Notes under the pieces: model-generated
What the model saw: only the letters and a program-made list of their open reading frames with translations
What the model was told of the DNA's origin: nothing
Databases searched by the model: none
Shown: one piece after another, positions 31,737 to 40,866 of the stretch
Position numbering within the stretch: the first letter of the stretch is position 1
Layout: each line of letters begins with the position of its first letter
Assembly: GCA_934045075.1 (NCBI GenBank)
Contig: OW203724.1
Location: 11,581,473 to 11,645,472, forward strand
DNA length: 64,000 bases
Source: Yponomeuta sedellus
Lineage: Eukaryota > Arthropoda > Insecta > Lepidoptera > Yponomeutidae
Direction of reading: 5' to 3'
Translations under genes and position numbers: made by a program

Positions 31737-34049
31737 ATGAGTGACTTAGAAGAAAATGTTCCCGTCTTCATTAAAAGAAAACGCGGAATTGTGTTACTTT
31801 TTAAAGGGAGGCAATATTATAAACAACGTGTTTATAAAAATCTTAATGTAATATGGCAGTGCAGTGGGTCCCCTACGTAGTTTCGATAGCCGTTGTTGCG
31901 AAAAACATTGTATCGATTTTTTTTCCCGCTGCCTCATAAGTTCGAAAGCTTATGGACTCGAATGCTGTAGTAGCGAAAGATGCTGTTTCGAAAAACATTT
32001 TCACTGCCTCATACGCTCGAATGCTTGTTTGTTTTTTAACTTTGTTTTTTACACTTTAAGTAACGTACAATGTGATAACAATTACGTACACCTTCGCTCC
32101 ATCAACGTTCAATAGTCATATAGTTCTGTTATTGTTGGCAATTAATAGCCTTATAAACCTTTTTGTGCATAGATACTCGCATAAGTACTCGTTTGTACTA
32201 ATACCTACTTATAATACTTGTGCAATTGATTAATTTCGAAACTTGATACCACTTCAGTAGTAATTGTTATAGATCAGTAATAGATTTTTTGTTACACGTA
32301 GAAAATTTGATAATAATAAATGTAGATTTAAACTAAATTTGTTTTGTTTTATTCACTACTTGATTTTTTTATACGCATTAAGGCTGAATGAATCGAAATG
32401 ACAAGCATTCGAGCATATGAGGCAGTGAAAATGTTTTTCGAAACAGCGTCTTTCGCCACTACAGCATTCGAGTCCATAAGCTTTCGAACTTATGAGGCAG
32501 CGGGAAAAAAATTCGATACAACGTTTTTCGCAACAACGGATATCGAAACTACGTAGGGGACCCCAGTGCAGTATGATGAAAAGAAAGTCTAAAATGAAAT
32601 GTCCGGGAACCGTTACTATTGCGGTATGTTTAGAAACTATGTTTTAGTAACATATTCTGTTAACTGCCGTTTGGATAGGTTCAGGTATGCGCTAGTTATC
32701 GCATATAGTTATAGAAAAAGGAAATCTTCATCTAGGCAGGCAGCCACCCTGCCTAGAAGAAGATTTCTTTTTCAAGTATTATCTTAATTATCTATATTAA
32801 TTTAAATTTGATAATAATTGTGTTGATTCAAATGAGACCGACTCGCATGACATTTTGTTATTGAGCTTAAATCGGTTTATTTTTCTAGGATAATAAAATA
32901 TTAAAAGAAGTTAATCATACTTGTCAAGAAAATCATTTTAAAAATGAGATCGACATGTGTGTAAATTCTGCAAAAGTAGAAGCCTCGACATCTGATTTAC
33001 CGATACCACAAATTTATAAAAACCACTTGGGACCACTATACGATCGTGGTGTACATCTATTGGAAAAGGTACCATCACTTCCTAGTCTTAAAACAAATCT
33101 ATATACAAGCAGATATGATACCTTAGGTATTGAAAAGTTAATATGTAAACAGTTAAAAGAAGTGATAATTCCTTCAAAATTTGAAAACTTTTGTATCGGA
33201 GATTATTCTTACAAAGATTCTCGAATCGTTGTTTTTTGTACCGAAAAGGCAAAAGAAATTATGTTAACTGTCGATGAATACTTTATTGATGGGACATTCA
33301 AAAGTTGTCCTAAGCCGTTTGGACAGTTATTAATAGTTCATGGTGATATGGGAGGAACTACAGCAGAAACGAACACCGTTTCCTTAGTTTTTGCACTATT
33401 ACCCAACAAAAAACAAGAGAGTTACATAACTGTTTTCGAAATAATTAAATCGCAAATAAGGACATGGGCGCCAAAAAAAATTCACACTGATTACGAGAAA
33501 GCCATAATTAATGCGGTAAAAGAAGTGTTTCCTGAAGCAAATATTAAAGGCTGCTTTTATCATTATACAAAATCCTTGTATAAAAAAGCAAAATGTTTAA
33601 ATATAAGTAATAAAGTTGAGCGCAGGTTCGTTGGGTTGTGTTCCGCTCTAGCGCTTGTGCCCGAATCTTTAATTCAAGAAGGCTGGGAGTATATTGTGTC
33701 TATGAGTCAATCATTCCCAGAAAATACAAAGATCATTAAATTTTTGAAATATGTGCGTCAAACTTGGATAAAGGGAGATTTTAGAAAACAATGGTGCATT
33801 CATCAAGAGAGGCATCGCACTAATAATGTAGCAGAGAGTTGGAATACAACGTTAAATAAAGCACTCAGTAAAAATGTAAACATTCTACGCTTGATAAATT
33901 TTCTCTCCAAAGCAACCGAAGAAAGAGTCAATACACCGAAAAAGCGACGTAAGGAGCAAACCGAAAAGGACCATATAATTTGTGAAACTCAGTTATCTCT
34001 ACTGCATGGCAACATAACTGTGGGTCATTTTTTGGAAATTCATAGATAA
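31737..34049 (+). CDS. MULE transposase with N-terminal FLYWCH zinc finger, exon 1 split by a MITE
   Basis: Exon 1 starts at ATG 31737 (MSDLEENVPVFIKRKRG...), reaches NVIWQCS at 31865, is interrupted by a MITE, and resumes in frame at 32573 (MMKRKSKMKCPGTVTIA) to donor GTATGT at 32624. A 265 bp intron ends at TTTTTCTAG (32888). Exon 2 continues in phase DNKILKEVNHTCQEN and runs to the stop at 34047-34049. W-x-C, C-P-G and H-T-C give the FLYWCH zinc-finger pattern. The transposase part shows YFIDGTFKSCPKPFGQL (first Asp), KKIHTDYEKAIINAV (second Asp) with CFYHYTKSLYKK (C-x2-H) and RTNNVAESWNTTLNKAL (Glu). Apart from the MITE all frames and splice phases are intact (about 446 residues). It is probably silenced by the insertion. 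Confidence 0.9.
31866..32564. mobile_element. MITE with about 165-bp TIRs, inserted in the FLYWCH exon
   Basis: 699 bp. The left end begins GGGTCCCCTACGTAGTTTCG; the right end, reversed, begins GGGGTCCCCTACGTAGTTTC. The inverted similarity continues through CTTATGGACTCGAATGCTGT and CATTTTCACTGCCTCATA to GAATGCTTGT. Flanks are AGTGCAGT at 31858-31865 and 32565-32572. Long TIRs and an 8-bp duplication suggest a Mutator-type MITE, but the termini differ from those of the host MULE, so another family must have moved it. Frames inside are not genes. Confidence 0.92.
32714..32773. repeat. Inverted repeat, 7-nt loop, in the MULE intron
   Basis: Arms 32714-32740 (GAAAAAGGAAATCTTCATCT...) and 32748-32773 pair with one bulge and one mismatch; the loop is CAGCCAC. 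It lies inside the 265 bp transposase intron. Confidence 0.9.
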
Positions 34050-34259
34050 ACAATTTCCTCTATTAGTGTTTAGTTTTTAGTTGAAAACTGGTTTTTTATT
34101 GTATGACGGGAGTTATTATAATAACAAGTTTAAGTTTTAGTTGAAAACCGTTTCTTTTTTATTTGAAAATTACATAATTTAGTTGACTGGAATTCGATAT
34201 TTTTTTCTAAAGGGGCGAGGCCGGAGGGGTATTTTTTCAGTCACTGACTGTACCATATG

Positions 34260-34377
34260 TAATGCGATAGGAGCAGAAGGAATTAAATCTTGAAACTACT
34301 TTATTCCTCTTTATTTTAATGCGATAGGAGCAGAAGGAATTAAATCTTGAAACTACTTTATTCCTCTTTGTTTTAAC
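34260..34377 (+). repeat. Direct duplication, 59 bp x 2
   Basis: Two copies of AATGCGATAGGAGCAGAAGG...ATTCCTCTTT differ by one base. They lie between the transposase stop and the right terminal array of the MULE. Confidence 0.95.
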
Positions 34378-34380
34378 GTT

Positions 34381-34581
34381 CAATAGGAGCATCAGGACAC
34401 AGGTGTCTTGGTGCTCCTACCAGTAGGACTACTTAGTAGGAGCACAAGGCCGGAGAGTTTGTAATGTCTCGGTGCTCCTACAGGAAATTCCATGATTTCC
34501 TTAGTAGTAGGAGCATCAGGACACAAGTGTCTTGGTGCTCCTACCAGTAGGACTACTTAGTAGGAGCACGAGGCCGGAGGG
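34381..34581 (-). repeat. Right MULE terminal array, inverted units
   Basis: One full 124 bp unit (34458-34581) and one partial unit (34381-34457), inverted relative to the left array. The full unit matches the third left unit best, including the CTACTAAGGAA extension. Confidence 0.93.
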
Positions 34582-34589
34582 AAAATTTG

Positions 34590-34943
34590 TGCATATGGTT
34601 GGTAGCTACTTACGTAGTGTACCATCCCCTTAAGCTTGCACCGCGACACGCTGTGTATCTATATGTCGCCGCCAACTGGTATAACTAGCCGTCACGTCCA
34701 GTTCGACGGCTACAATACAACTGCCTTCGACGTTCATTAGGCGGCGGCATCCAATTCAAGGGCTAAATTAAGCCTTGTGATTGAACGAAACGTTTTATAA
34801 CCTGGCTAAAGGTGGCTAGCCATGTGGTTAGTACCAGACGGACCTATGCTACAGTAGATTCCTCTTTTACTTTGTAAGTTTTAAATGTTTGCTTACTAAC
34901 CACATTAGTTCATAATAACAGCATGTTTACCATAGCATCATAG
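34590..34943. other. Spacer with a GGCGGCGGCATCCAATT repeat
   Basis: At 34665-34780 a hairpin-like repeat (GTCGCCGCCAAC ... GGCGGCGGCATCCAATTCAA) is distantly matched, inverted, at about 46480-46545. No gene. Confidence 0.4.
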
Positions 34944-34947
34944 ACCT

Positions 34948-35071
34948 AGTTACGTCTGCTGACTCTACCATTTTTGCTGGACTAAGCAATCACTCTGTTT
35001 TCAAGTAACGACAATTTAACTAGGTACTTTGTAAGGTCCAGACACTTGACTCAGCAAACGGATGTTGTTGA
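34948..35071 (+). repeat. 5' LTR, truncated
   Basis: Matches the first 125 bp or so of the 3' LTR (AGTTACGTCTGCTGACTCTA ... CAGCAAACGGATGTTGTT) and then switches directly into reverse transcriptase coding sequence. Confidence 0.88.
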
Positions 35072-35080
35072 TACACACGG

Positions 35081-36002
35081 ATGGAAATAAATAGACAAGT
35101 TGAGAAAATGTTAAAAGACAATATCATCCAGGAGTCACACTCCCCTTGGAGTGCCCCCGTGCACTTAGTACCGAAAAAAACTGATGCATCTAACGAAAAG
35201 AAATATAGGCTAGTAATAGACTATAGGAAACTGAACGAGTTAACGGTAAACGACAAAATATCCGTTACCTAATATCACGGATCTTTTCGATAAACTAGGA
35301 CGAAGTACTTACTTCAGCACCCTTGACCTGGCCAGTGGCTACCACCACATAGAGGTTGCTGAGGAAGACCGACAAAAGACAGCTTTCTCTACCCAAGCGG
35401 GTCATTATGAGTTCTCTCGAATGCCCTTTGGCCTGAAAACAGCGCCAGCGACATTCCAGCGAACAATTGATAGCGTTTTGCGAGGTTTGCAGGGACTGCA
35501 CTGCCTCGTTTACTTAGACGACATAATCGTCTTTTCGTCAAGTCTCCAGGAACATCTCTTATAACTTCGCACAATGTTCGACAGGTTACGTGCAACCAAT
35601 CTTAAATTACAGTTGGACAAATCAGAATTTTTAAGAAAAGAAGTGTTATACCTAGGTCACCAAATAACTAGCGAAGGCTTAAAACCTAATAATGACAAAA
35701 TAAAGGCAATCCTTGATTTTCCGATTCCAAAGACCACTACCAAGATTAAAAGCTTCCTAGGCTTAGTAGGTTACTACCGGAAATTCATCAAGGACTTCGC
35801 CATAGTTACTAGACCACTAACAGCGTGTCTAAAGAAGAAAAACAAAATTGTCATTGACCAGCAGTACACTGATGCTTTCAATATGTGCAAAGAACTGTTA
35901 GTTAATGCCCCAATTTTGCAATACCTCGATCCAGATAGACCTTACGTCCTAACAACGGACGCTTCAAACTTTGCAAAAGGTGCAATTCTATTACAAGGAC
36001 CT
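35081..36002 (+). pseudogene. Errantivirus pol: reverse transcriptase and start of RNase H, broken
   Basis: The RT region has the usual gypsy order: SPWSAPVHLVPKK and RLVIDYRKLNELT; after a frameshift near 35270, [12 protein letters not shown], the [12 protein letters not shown] segment and the catalytic box [10 protein letters not shown]; after a second shift near 35565, the connection region (LYLGHQITSEGLK and SFLGLVGYYRKF). RNase H starts at YVLTTDASNFAKGAIL (first Asp) and stops abruptly at about 36000, where inserted LINE sequence begins. At least two frameshifts. Described only as a decayed copy. Confidence 0.88.
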
Positions 36003-36280
36003 TTTTTTATCTTTATTTAATTCGGGACTTTTGTCCTGGTGGGACAATGTCAGCCCCATCGTACCCTATACTTATTGTCTAATCAACTAATCGACCTTAA
36101 AACTAAAAAAATAAATAAATTTGGCTGCACTTGACTGCGGTTCTGCTAATATGCTCTGATAAGCTCCTACATCTAAGATATTTACATTAAATTCTTGAAC
36201 TAAAACCTGTCTTTTCTGAGCGTTCCGGCCACATTCCACCAACAAATGACAAATGAACGAGTGCCCTCATTAAGTATTTC
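36003..36280 (-). pseudogene. LINE 3' end, RNase H-type polyprotein C terminus
   Basis: On the minus strand a frame from about 36264 to the stop at 36087 reads HSFICHLLVECGRNAQKRQV, then LVQEFNVNILDVGAY. H-x3-L-x2-C-x6-R is the usual end of such LINE polyproteins. The 3' UTR ends CCACCAGGACAAAAGTCCCG and an A-rich tail. It replaces about 0.9 kb of the LTR element, so an internal deletion came with or after the insertion. Confidence 0.55.
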
Positions 36281-36283
36281 AGT

Positions 36284-36450
36284 TTTTACAGAGTACCTCT
36301 AAAAATAATCTCAGACCCAGGATCAGAATTTAACAATGCGTTACTGAAAGAGCTTCTCTCACTATATAAAGTAGAACTACATATAGGTACGCCTAACAAT
36401 CCGAACTCTATGGGACTCATCGAGAGATTTCACTCTACCATAATAGAGAT
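36284..36450 (+). pseudogene. Errantivirus integrase core fragment
   Basis: A short frame with PLKIISDPGSEFNN (second Asp of the D,D35E triad) and NSMGLIERFHST (the Glu). It ends at the LINE insertion. The frame continuing into the TTTG microsatellite is an artefact. Confidence 0.85.
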
Positions 36451-36632
36451 TTATTTATTTATTTATTTATTTATTTATTTGTTTGTTTGTTTGTTTGTTT
36501 GTTTGTTTGTTTGTTTGTTTGTTTGTTTGTTTGTTTGTTTGTTTGTTTGTTTGTTTGTTTGTTTGTTTGTTTGTTTGTTTGTTTGTTTGTTTGTTTGTTT
36601 GTTTGTTTGTTTGTTTATTTATTTATTTATTC
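36451..36632. repeat. (TTTA)n(TTTG)n(TTTA)n microsatellite
   Basis: About 35 uninterrupted TTTG repeats (36478-36617) flanked by TTTA repeats. It forms the 3' tail of the minus-strand LINE, later expanded. Frames of repeated L-F-V-C across it are not genes. Confidence 0.95.
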
Positions 36633-37907
36633 ATTCATTTGCAAGCATAAACGGTACATTTTATATAAGTAAATTACAATAGTTAAGAGCATGCGTGATG
36701 CGCCAGTATCTGGCATGCAACATTGTTTGCAGTTAATATTGCACTTGTTTTACCTATTGGTATTTTAGAGTCAATATCAACTTATTAAATTACAATTGTA
36801 TATTATTGAAATTAAATTATCAAATTCTTAAATTAATATGTTACATTTTTTTTAATTGATTCAAACATATCGTTAAACTAAAAAAAAAAGTTAAGTATTA
36901 ATATTAATAAATTAATAAAAATAGACAGAACAGAAAATTATGTACATCACAACAAAATATAAAGATAGTATCAATAGTGGGTACATTAAATTCAGATTAT
37001 AATTTTAATTTTAAAAAATCTTCAATTTTATAAATGGAATTCTCACATAAACTTATAAACAATTTCTTTTTGAATATCCCAAATTGCAGTTTGGATATAG
37101 ATTCTGGTAGGGCATTATACAGTTTGATTGACATGTAGTGGCAATTTTTCGCAAATGATGTTGTTTTATGAGGTAATCCGGCCAAACGATTTGGGTATCT
37201 AGCAGAAAATGCGCAATCTTTTACTTGGAAGTCCCCAATATTTTTCTTTACGTATAGGCACACTTCAAATATATATAAGGCGGGCAGTGGCAGTATATTT
37301 AGTTTCTTGAAAAGTGGTCGACATGAATCTAAAGGCTTAGCTCCACATATGGCTCTTATACACTTTTTCTGAATAATAAAGGCCTGATTCATATCAACTG
37401 AGTTTCCCCATACTATAAGCCCATATCTTAGAATAGAACCCACATATGCGTGATAAGCCATCAGCGCAGTCTTCTGGTCACATATTTTGGTTATTCTTTG
37501 CAATGGATAAACAAAACTATTGATTCTATTGCAGACCAATCTTATATGTTGCTTCCATGACAACTGCGAGTCTAATTCAATGCCGAGGAATCTGGCTGTA
37601 GTTGATTCCATAATAGGATGGTTATCATAAGACACTTTCAGTTTGATTGATTTTCCGTTTTTGTTGTAAAATTGTAAAAATTTTGTTTTTGAAAAGTTTA
37701 CTTGCATTTCCATTTAACCAATTCACTATATTTCCTATTGCATCATTAATTTCTGGTTCATAATCTGTCATTGAGGCTTTGTGTATGATGACAGATATGT
37801 CATCTGCAAATAAGATGCAGGGATATTTTGAGATATCTGGTAAATCATTTACCTACGTATAATAAGAACAATAGTGATCCCAAATATACAGAGTATATAG
37901 AGAATAT
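36451..37907 (-). mobile_element. 5'-truncated jockey-like LINE with a TTTG microsatellite tail
   Basis: Inserted in the integrase with the duplication ATAGAGAT (36443-36450 and 37908-37915). On the minus strand it starts inside RT, near ILFADDISVIIH (motif C, about 37810-37770). After one frameshift, the frame 37713-36997 gives FSKTKFLQFYNK, ARFLGIELDSQLSWKQHI and the thumb GNSVDMNQAFIIQKKCIRAI, ending in KLKL and stop. The 3' tail on the minus strand runs through an AT-rich UTR to a (CAAA)n/(AAAT)n array. Confidence 0.88.
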
Positions 37908-37915
37908 ATAGAGAT

Positions 37916-38465
37916 ATACAGAATAGCTAAGTATGAACAAAAGTACACAGACGCTGCTTCTGTAATGATATACGCTGTGATGGCTTATAACCACAGCATA
38001 CACTCTAGCACTGGAATTACACCTTTAGAAGTCTTGTTAGGACACACTGATTCGAGACATGTCTTCGACGCCGATTTTGAAAAACAATACACGCAGCAAC
38101 TAGTAAAAGAACATGCAAAACGAACCAAATACCTATATGCCCATCTTTCAGAACAAACAATGAGGAAAAAGAGTAAAATAATTCATAAGCGGGGAGGTGA
38201 AACAAACATTCAACTTGACCCCGGTACTACAGTTTTTGCTAAAGATACAAATAAAAGGAGTAGTAAAGACAAAGCCCGCTATTCACGCGCTAAAGTAATA
38301 GGCAAAACAGATAGGAATATAGTACCAATTCGTGTTCGTAATAGAGACACTAAAGTCCCATTAAAGAACGTAAAACGTCTGCCCTTACAGACACCTGCTC
38401 GTCATGACAGTAACTATGACTATGGTGATGCAACTCAAGGCCCTTCAACTTCAGGACCTAAATAA
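37916..38465 (+). pseudogene. Errantivirus integrase C-terminal region
   Basis: Resumes after the LINE (ATACAGAATAGCTAAGTATG) and continues with VMAYNHSIHSSTGITPLEV, the conserved integrase helix, followed by a basic C-terminal half (KRSSKDKARYSRAKVIGK). It ends in a stop at 38463-38465 and overlaps the start of env by about 60 nt. Confidence 0.85.
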
Positions 38466-40672
38466 TAATCCAGGAGTTCTGCCCGTCAAGCAAGGCGTTG
38501 CTGTCATTAGCAAAGATAAGTGGATTTTAGTAAAGACGCTCGACTTCACACCAATCGCAGACGATCTGAAAACGAACCTGTTATGTGTCCACGAATTGAA
38601 TGAATTAGTTAAGGTATTTGATAAGAATCTTACTTTTAATTTTGTAGATATAAGAATCCAAACGGAATATGTAAAGAACAATACCTTGGAAAAATTCCAA
38701 CAGGTTGCACCCTCTATTCGTGTAAAACAAGGTATACTAAATCCTCTTGGTTCAATAATCAAAATCATAACCGGAAATCTTGATAATGACGATGCTATTA
38801 AATACGACAAAATCATTAATGAAGTAAAAGCCAATCAAAAGAAAAAGCAATCGGAAAATGACTTTGATTACTGAAATGGTGCGAACTCTTGCAAATTCTA
38901 CTTTTAAGTTAAATGACAATCTCATTCAGATTAACAAGGAAATCAGGAAAATTTCGGAAAATCTTAATGAACTCTCAAAATCTAATTATCTAAATCACAT
39001 CGAAACTCAAATCCTGAGTACTTACAATCTGTTAATTCATAACTTTCAGTCTATCCATATTAAGTTGAACGAGATTGAAACAAATTTAAAAACCTATTTA
39101 GAGGCTAAAAATTTCACCCATGCCGGGATTCGAACCCACAACCTCTGGCTATCCGTACCAGCGCTCTACCAATTGAGCCAATGGGCGACTCACGGCATCA
39201 GTGAAATTTCGAACCTCTTTACAATATTCTCTGTATTACGTACAGGCAGCGACATCTGACTTAAGCAAATTGCATTACTTACAGCCCCGACTACCTACTT
39301 TGCAGTTAGGTTTTAACATCGGAACGATATCACTGTACCCACATGATTACACTATTTTTATTTTTAATGCACTAACCCGTGCTAAGGAACAAATTTAAAA
39401 ACCTATTTAGAGGCTAAAAATTTCACCCATGCCGGGATTCGAACCCAACACCTCTGGGTATCCGTACCAGCGCTCTACCAATTGAGCCAATGGGCGACTC
39501 ACGGCATCAGTGAAATTTCGAACCTCTTTACAATATTCTCTGTATTACGTACAGGCAGCGACATCTGACTTAAGCAAATTGCATTACTTACGAGATTGAA
39601 ACAAGTATAGCCTTAAGTAGATTAGGTACATTACATACATCTATAATAGAGACAACAAAAATGTTAAGTCTTCTTGAGAAGATAAATAAGGTAGAGACTT
39701 TGGTATATCCACCTACTTTGGAAAACCTAGTTAAAATAGAGCAAACCATGATGCTAAAAGCATACTTTAAAGGAAATCAAATTAACTATCTATTGGAAAT
39801 ACCACTTGTAAGCAAGGACACTTATATCTATTACAAAATGATTCCTTTACCTATTTTATCCCAAAAACAAACCCTTGTCATTGTTCCCAAATTTCCCTAT
39901 TATCCTAGTGAAGGGATCGAATATCAGGTTACTAACCGCCCCATGCCAGGAGATCGACGAGTTCAGCTTTCTCTGCATCAACGATGACAAGTCCAGCTAC
40001 ATTCAAGACACCTGCATCACTCAACTGATGACGTACGTTGAAAACACCACGTCCTGCAAACAAGTCCCAGTCTCTATCGAAGCAGTAAAGGTACAGATGA
40101 TTTAACCCAACAGATGGATACTCTACAGTAAGGAGCAGAAGATACTTTCCAGAACCTGCACTAACGAAATATACCGCCAAAAGATCCTTGGCACATATGT
40201 ACTTACTTTAGATGATCCCTGTGAAGTACAGATTGGTGATGTCCATCTGAGAATGCATACCAGTGACACCGAGAACGTTTCATACCCTAAACTGCCCATC
40301 GTACATCTGCCTAGCGTGAAACCACCTGTAGCAGAAATGACAGCGAAACCAGTGGACCTGGAAGGCATCGACCTTATGGACGTCAAGTTCTTGTCTAATC
40401 TGCTGAAGAAAAGTGAAAGTGATAATGAAAAGTCAATTATTACAGTGAAATCTATTAGCGTCTGGACCATTGTGCTCTACATTATAACCATTGTATTCAT
40501 TTGGGTTTTAGCTTATAAGCATCACCTAAAAATAAAATTATTGTGTCATCGAAGTTCTGCTTCTTGTTCCAAAAGTCCCAAGAAAGAGAACTTCGAACTT
40601 AAGGAGGAAGGAGTTACGTCTGCTGACTTTACCATTTTTGCTGGACCAAGCAATCTCTCTGTTTTCAAGTAG
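38404..40672 (+). pseudogene. Errantivirus env-like gene, broken
   Basis: The position after integrase, the overlap with pol, a conserved NPLGSIIKIITGNLD segment (about 38740-38785), a coiled-coil-like stretch (38858-39068) and a C-terminal membrane helix (WTIVLYIITIVFIWVLAY, about 40465-40520) with a short basic tail identify an errantivirus env. The last codons run about 60 nt into the 3' LTR, as in gypsy-type elements. It is interrupted by a SINE dimer and at least three frame changes (near 38860, 39960 and 40110-40250). Non-functional. Confidence 0.8.
39084..39589 (-). repeat. SINE-A dimer inserted in env, single 15-bp TSD
   Basis: Two minus-strand SINE-A units about 307 bp apart (heads at about 39190-39115 and 39500-39425). 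The duplication ACGAGATTGAAACAA at 39069-39083 and 39590-39604 encloses both units. The downstream unit ends at the short TTTTTAAATTT tail; the upstream one carries the long body that joins them. Confidence 0.93.
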
Positions 40673-40862
40673 AGACAATGTAACTACTTTGTAAGGTCCA
40701 GTCACTTGACTCAGCAAACGGATGTTGTCGCGCCTGGCCTCTGCGAAGCCTGAGGCTTAGGTAGTTTCAGTTAGTCTTAGTCCTGGCCTTTAGCCGAATA
40801 CACGTGTCCCAAATTAAAAATTGTATTTTTAAAACGCCCTACCACTCGCACGCAACTTAACT
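40612..40862 (+). repeat. 3' LTR of the errantivirus-type element
   Basis: 251 bp from AGTTACGTCTGCTGACTTTA to CGCAACTTAACT, followed by ACCT. AATTAAAAATTGTATTTTTA in its centre may hold the polyadenylation region. Differences from the 5' fragment are several substitutions and small indels in about 125 bp, so the insertion is not young. Confidence 0.8.
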
Positions 40863-40866
40863 ACCT

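Larger units (their letters stand above)
31122..34581 (+). mobile_element. Mutator-like element (MULE) with tandem-repeat termini
   Basis: A 3.46 kb element bounded by 8-bp duplications AAAATTTG (31114-31121 and 34582-34589). Both ends begin CCCTCCGGCCTCGT. The left end has three tandem units (31122-31235, 31236-31349, 31350-31473) and the right end has two inverted units (34458-34581 and a partial one at 34381-34457). Inside lie a FLYWCH exon, an intron and a MULE transposase exon. Without its own 0.7 kb MITE insertion the element would be about 2.75 kb. Long TIRs, a target duplication of 8-9 bp and the protein type agree on the Mutator superfamily. Confidence 0.92.
34948..40862 (+). mobile_element. 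Errantivirus-type (Ty3/gypsy) LTR element, defective
   Basis: An old insect endogenous retrovirus-like element flanked by ACCT (34944-34947 and 40863-40866). LTRs begin AGTTACGTCTGCTGAC; the 3' LTR ends AACT, giving AGTT...AACT termini. The 5' LTR fragment runs straight into pol, so gag, protease and the rest of the 5' LTR are deleted. Pol is broken by frameshifts, by a LINE fragment replacing part of RNase H and the integrase N terminus (36003-36280), and by a second LINE (36451-37907). Env is split by a SINE dimer (39084-39589) and by frameshifts. It cannot encode working products. Confidence 0.88.

Noticed and set aside
31864..32115. Cys/Phe-rich 83-codon frame
   Set aside because: Made from the TIR of the MITE at 31866-32564; the opposite TIR encodes nothing similar.
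36410..36682. 90-codon frame with repeated L-F-V-C
   Set aside because: It is the fusion of an integrase fragment with a TTTG microsatellite, not a membrane protein gene.
38451..38834. 127-codon minus-strand frame
   Set aside because: Antisense to the env remnant.
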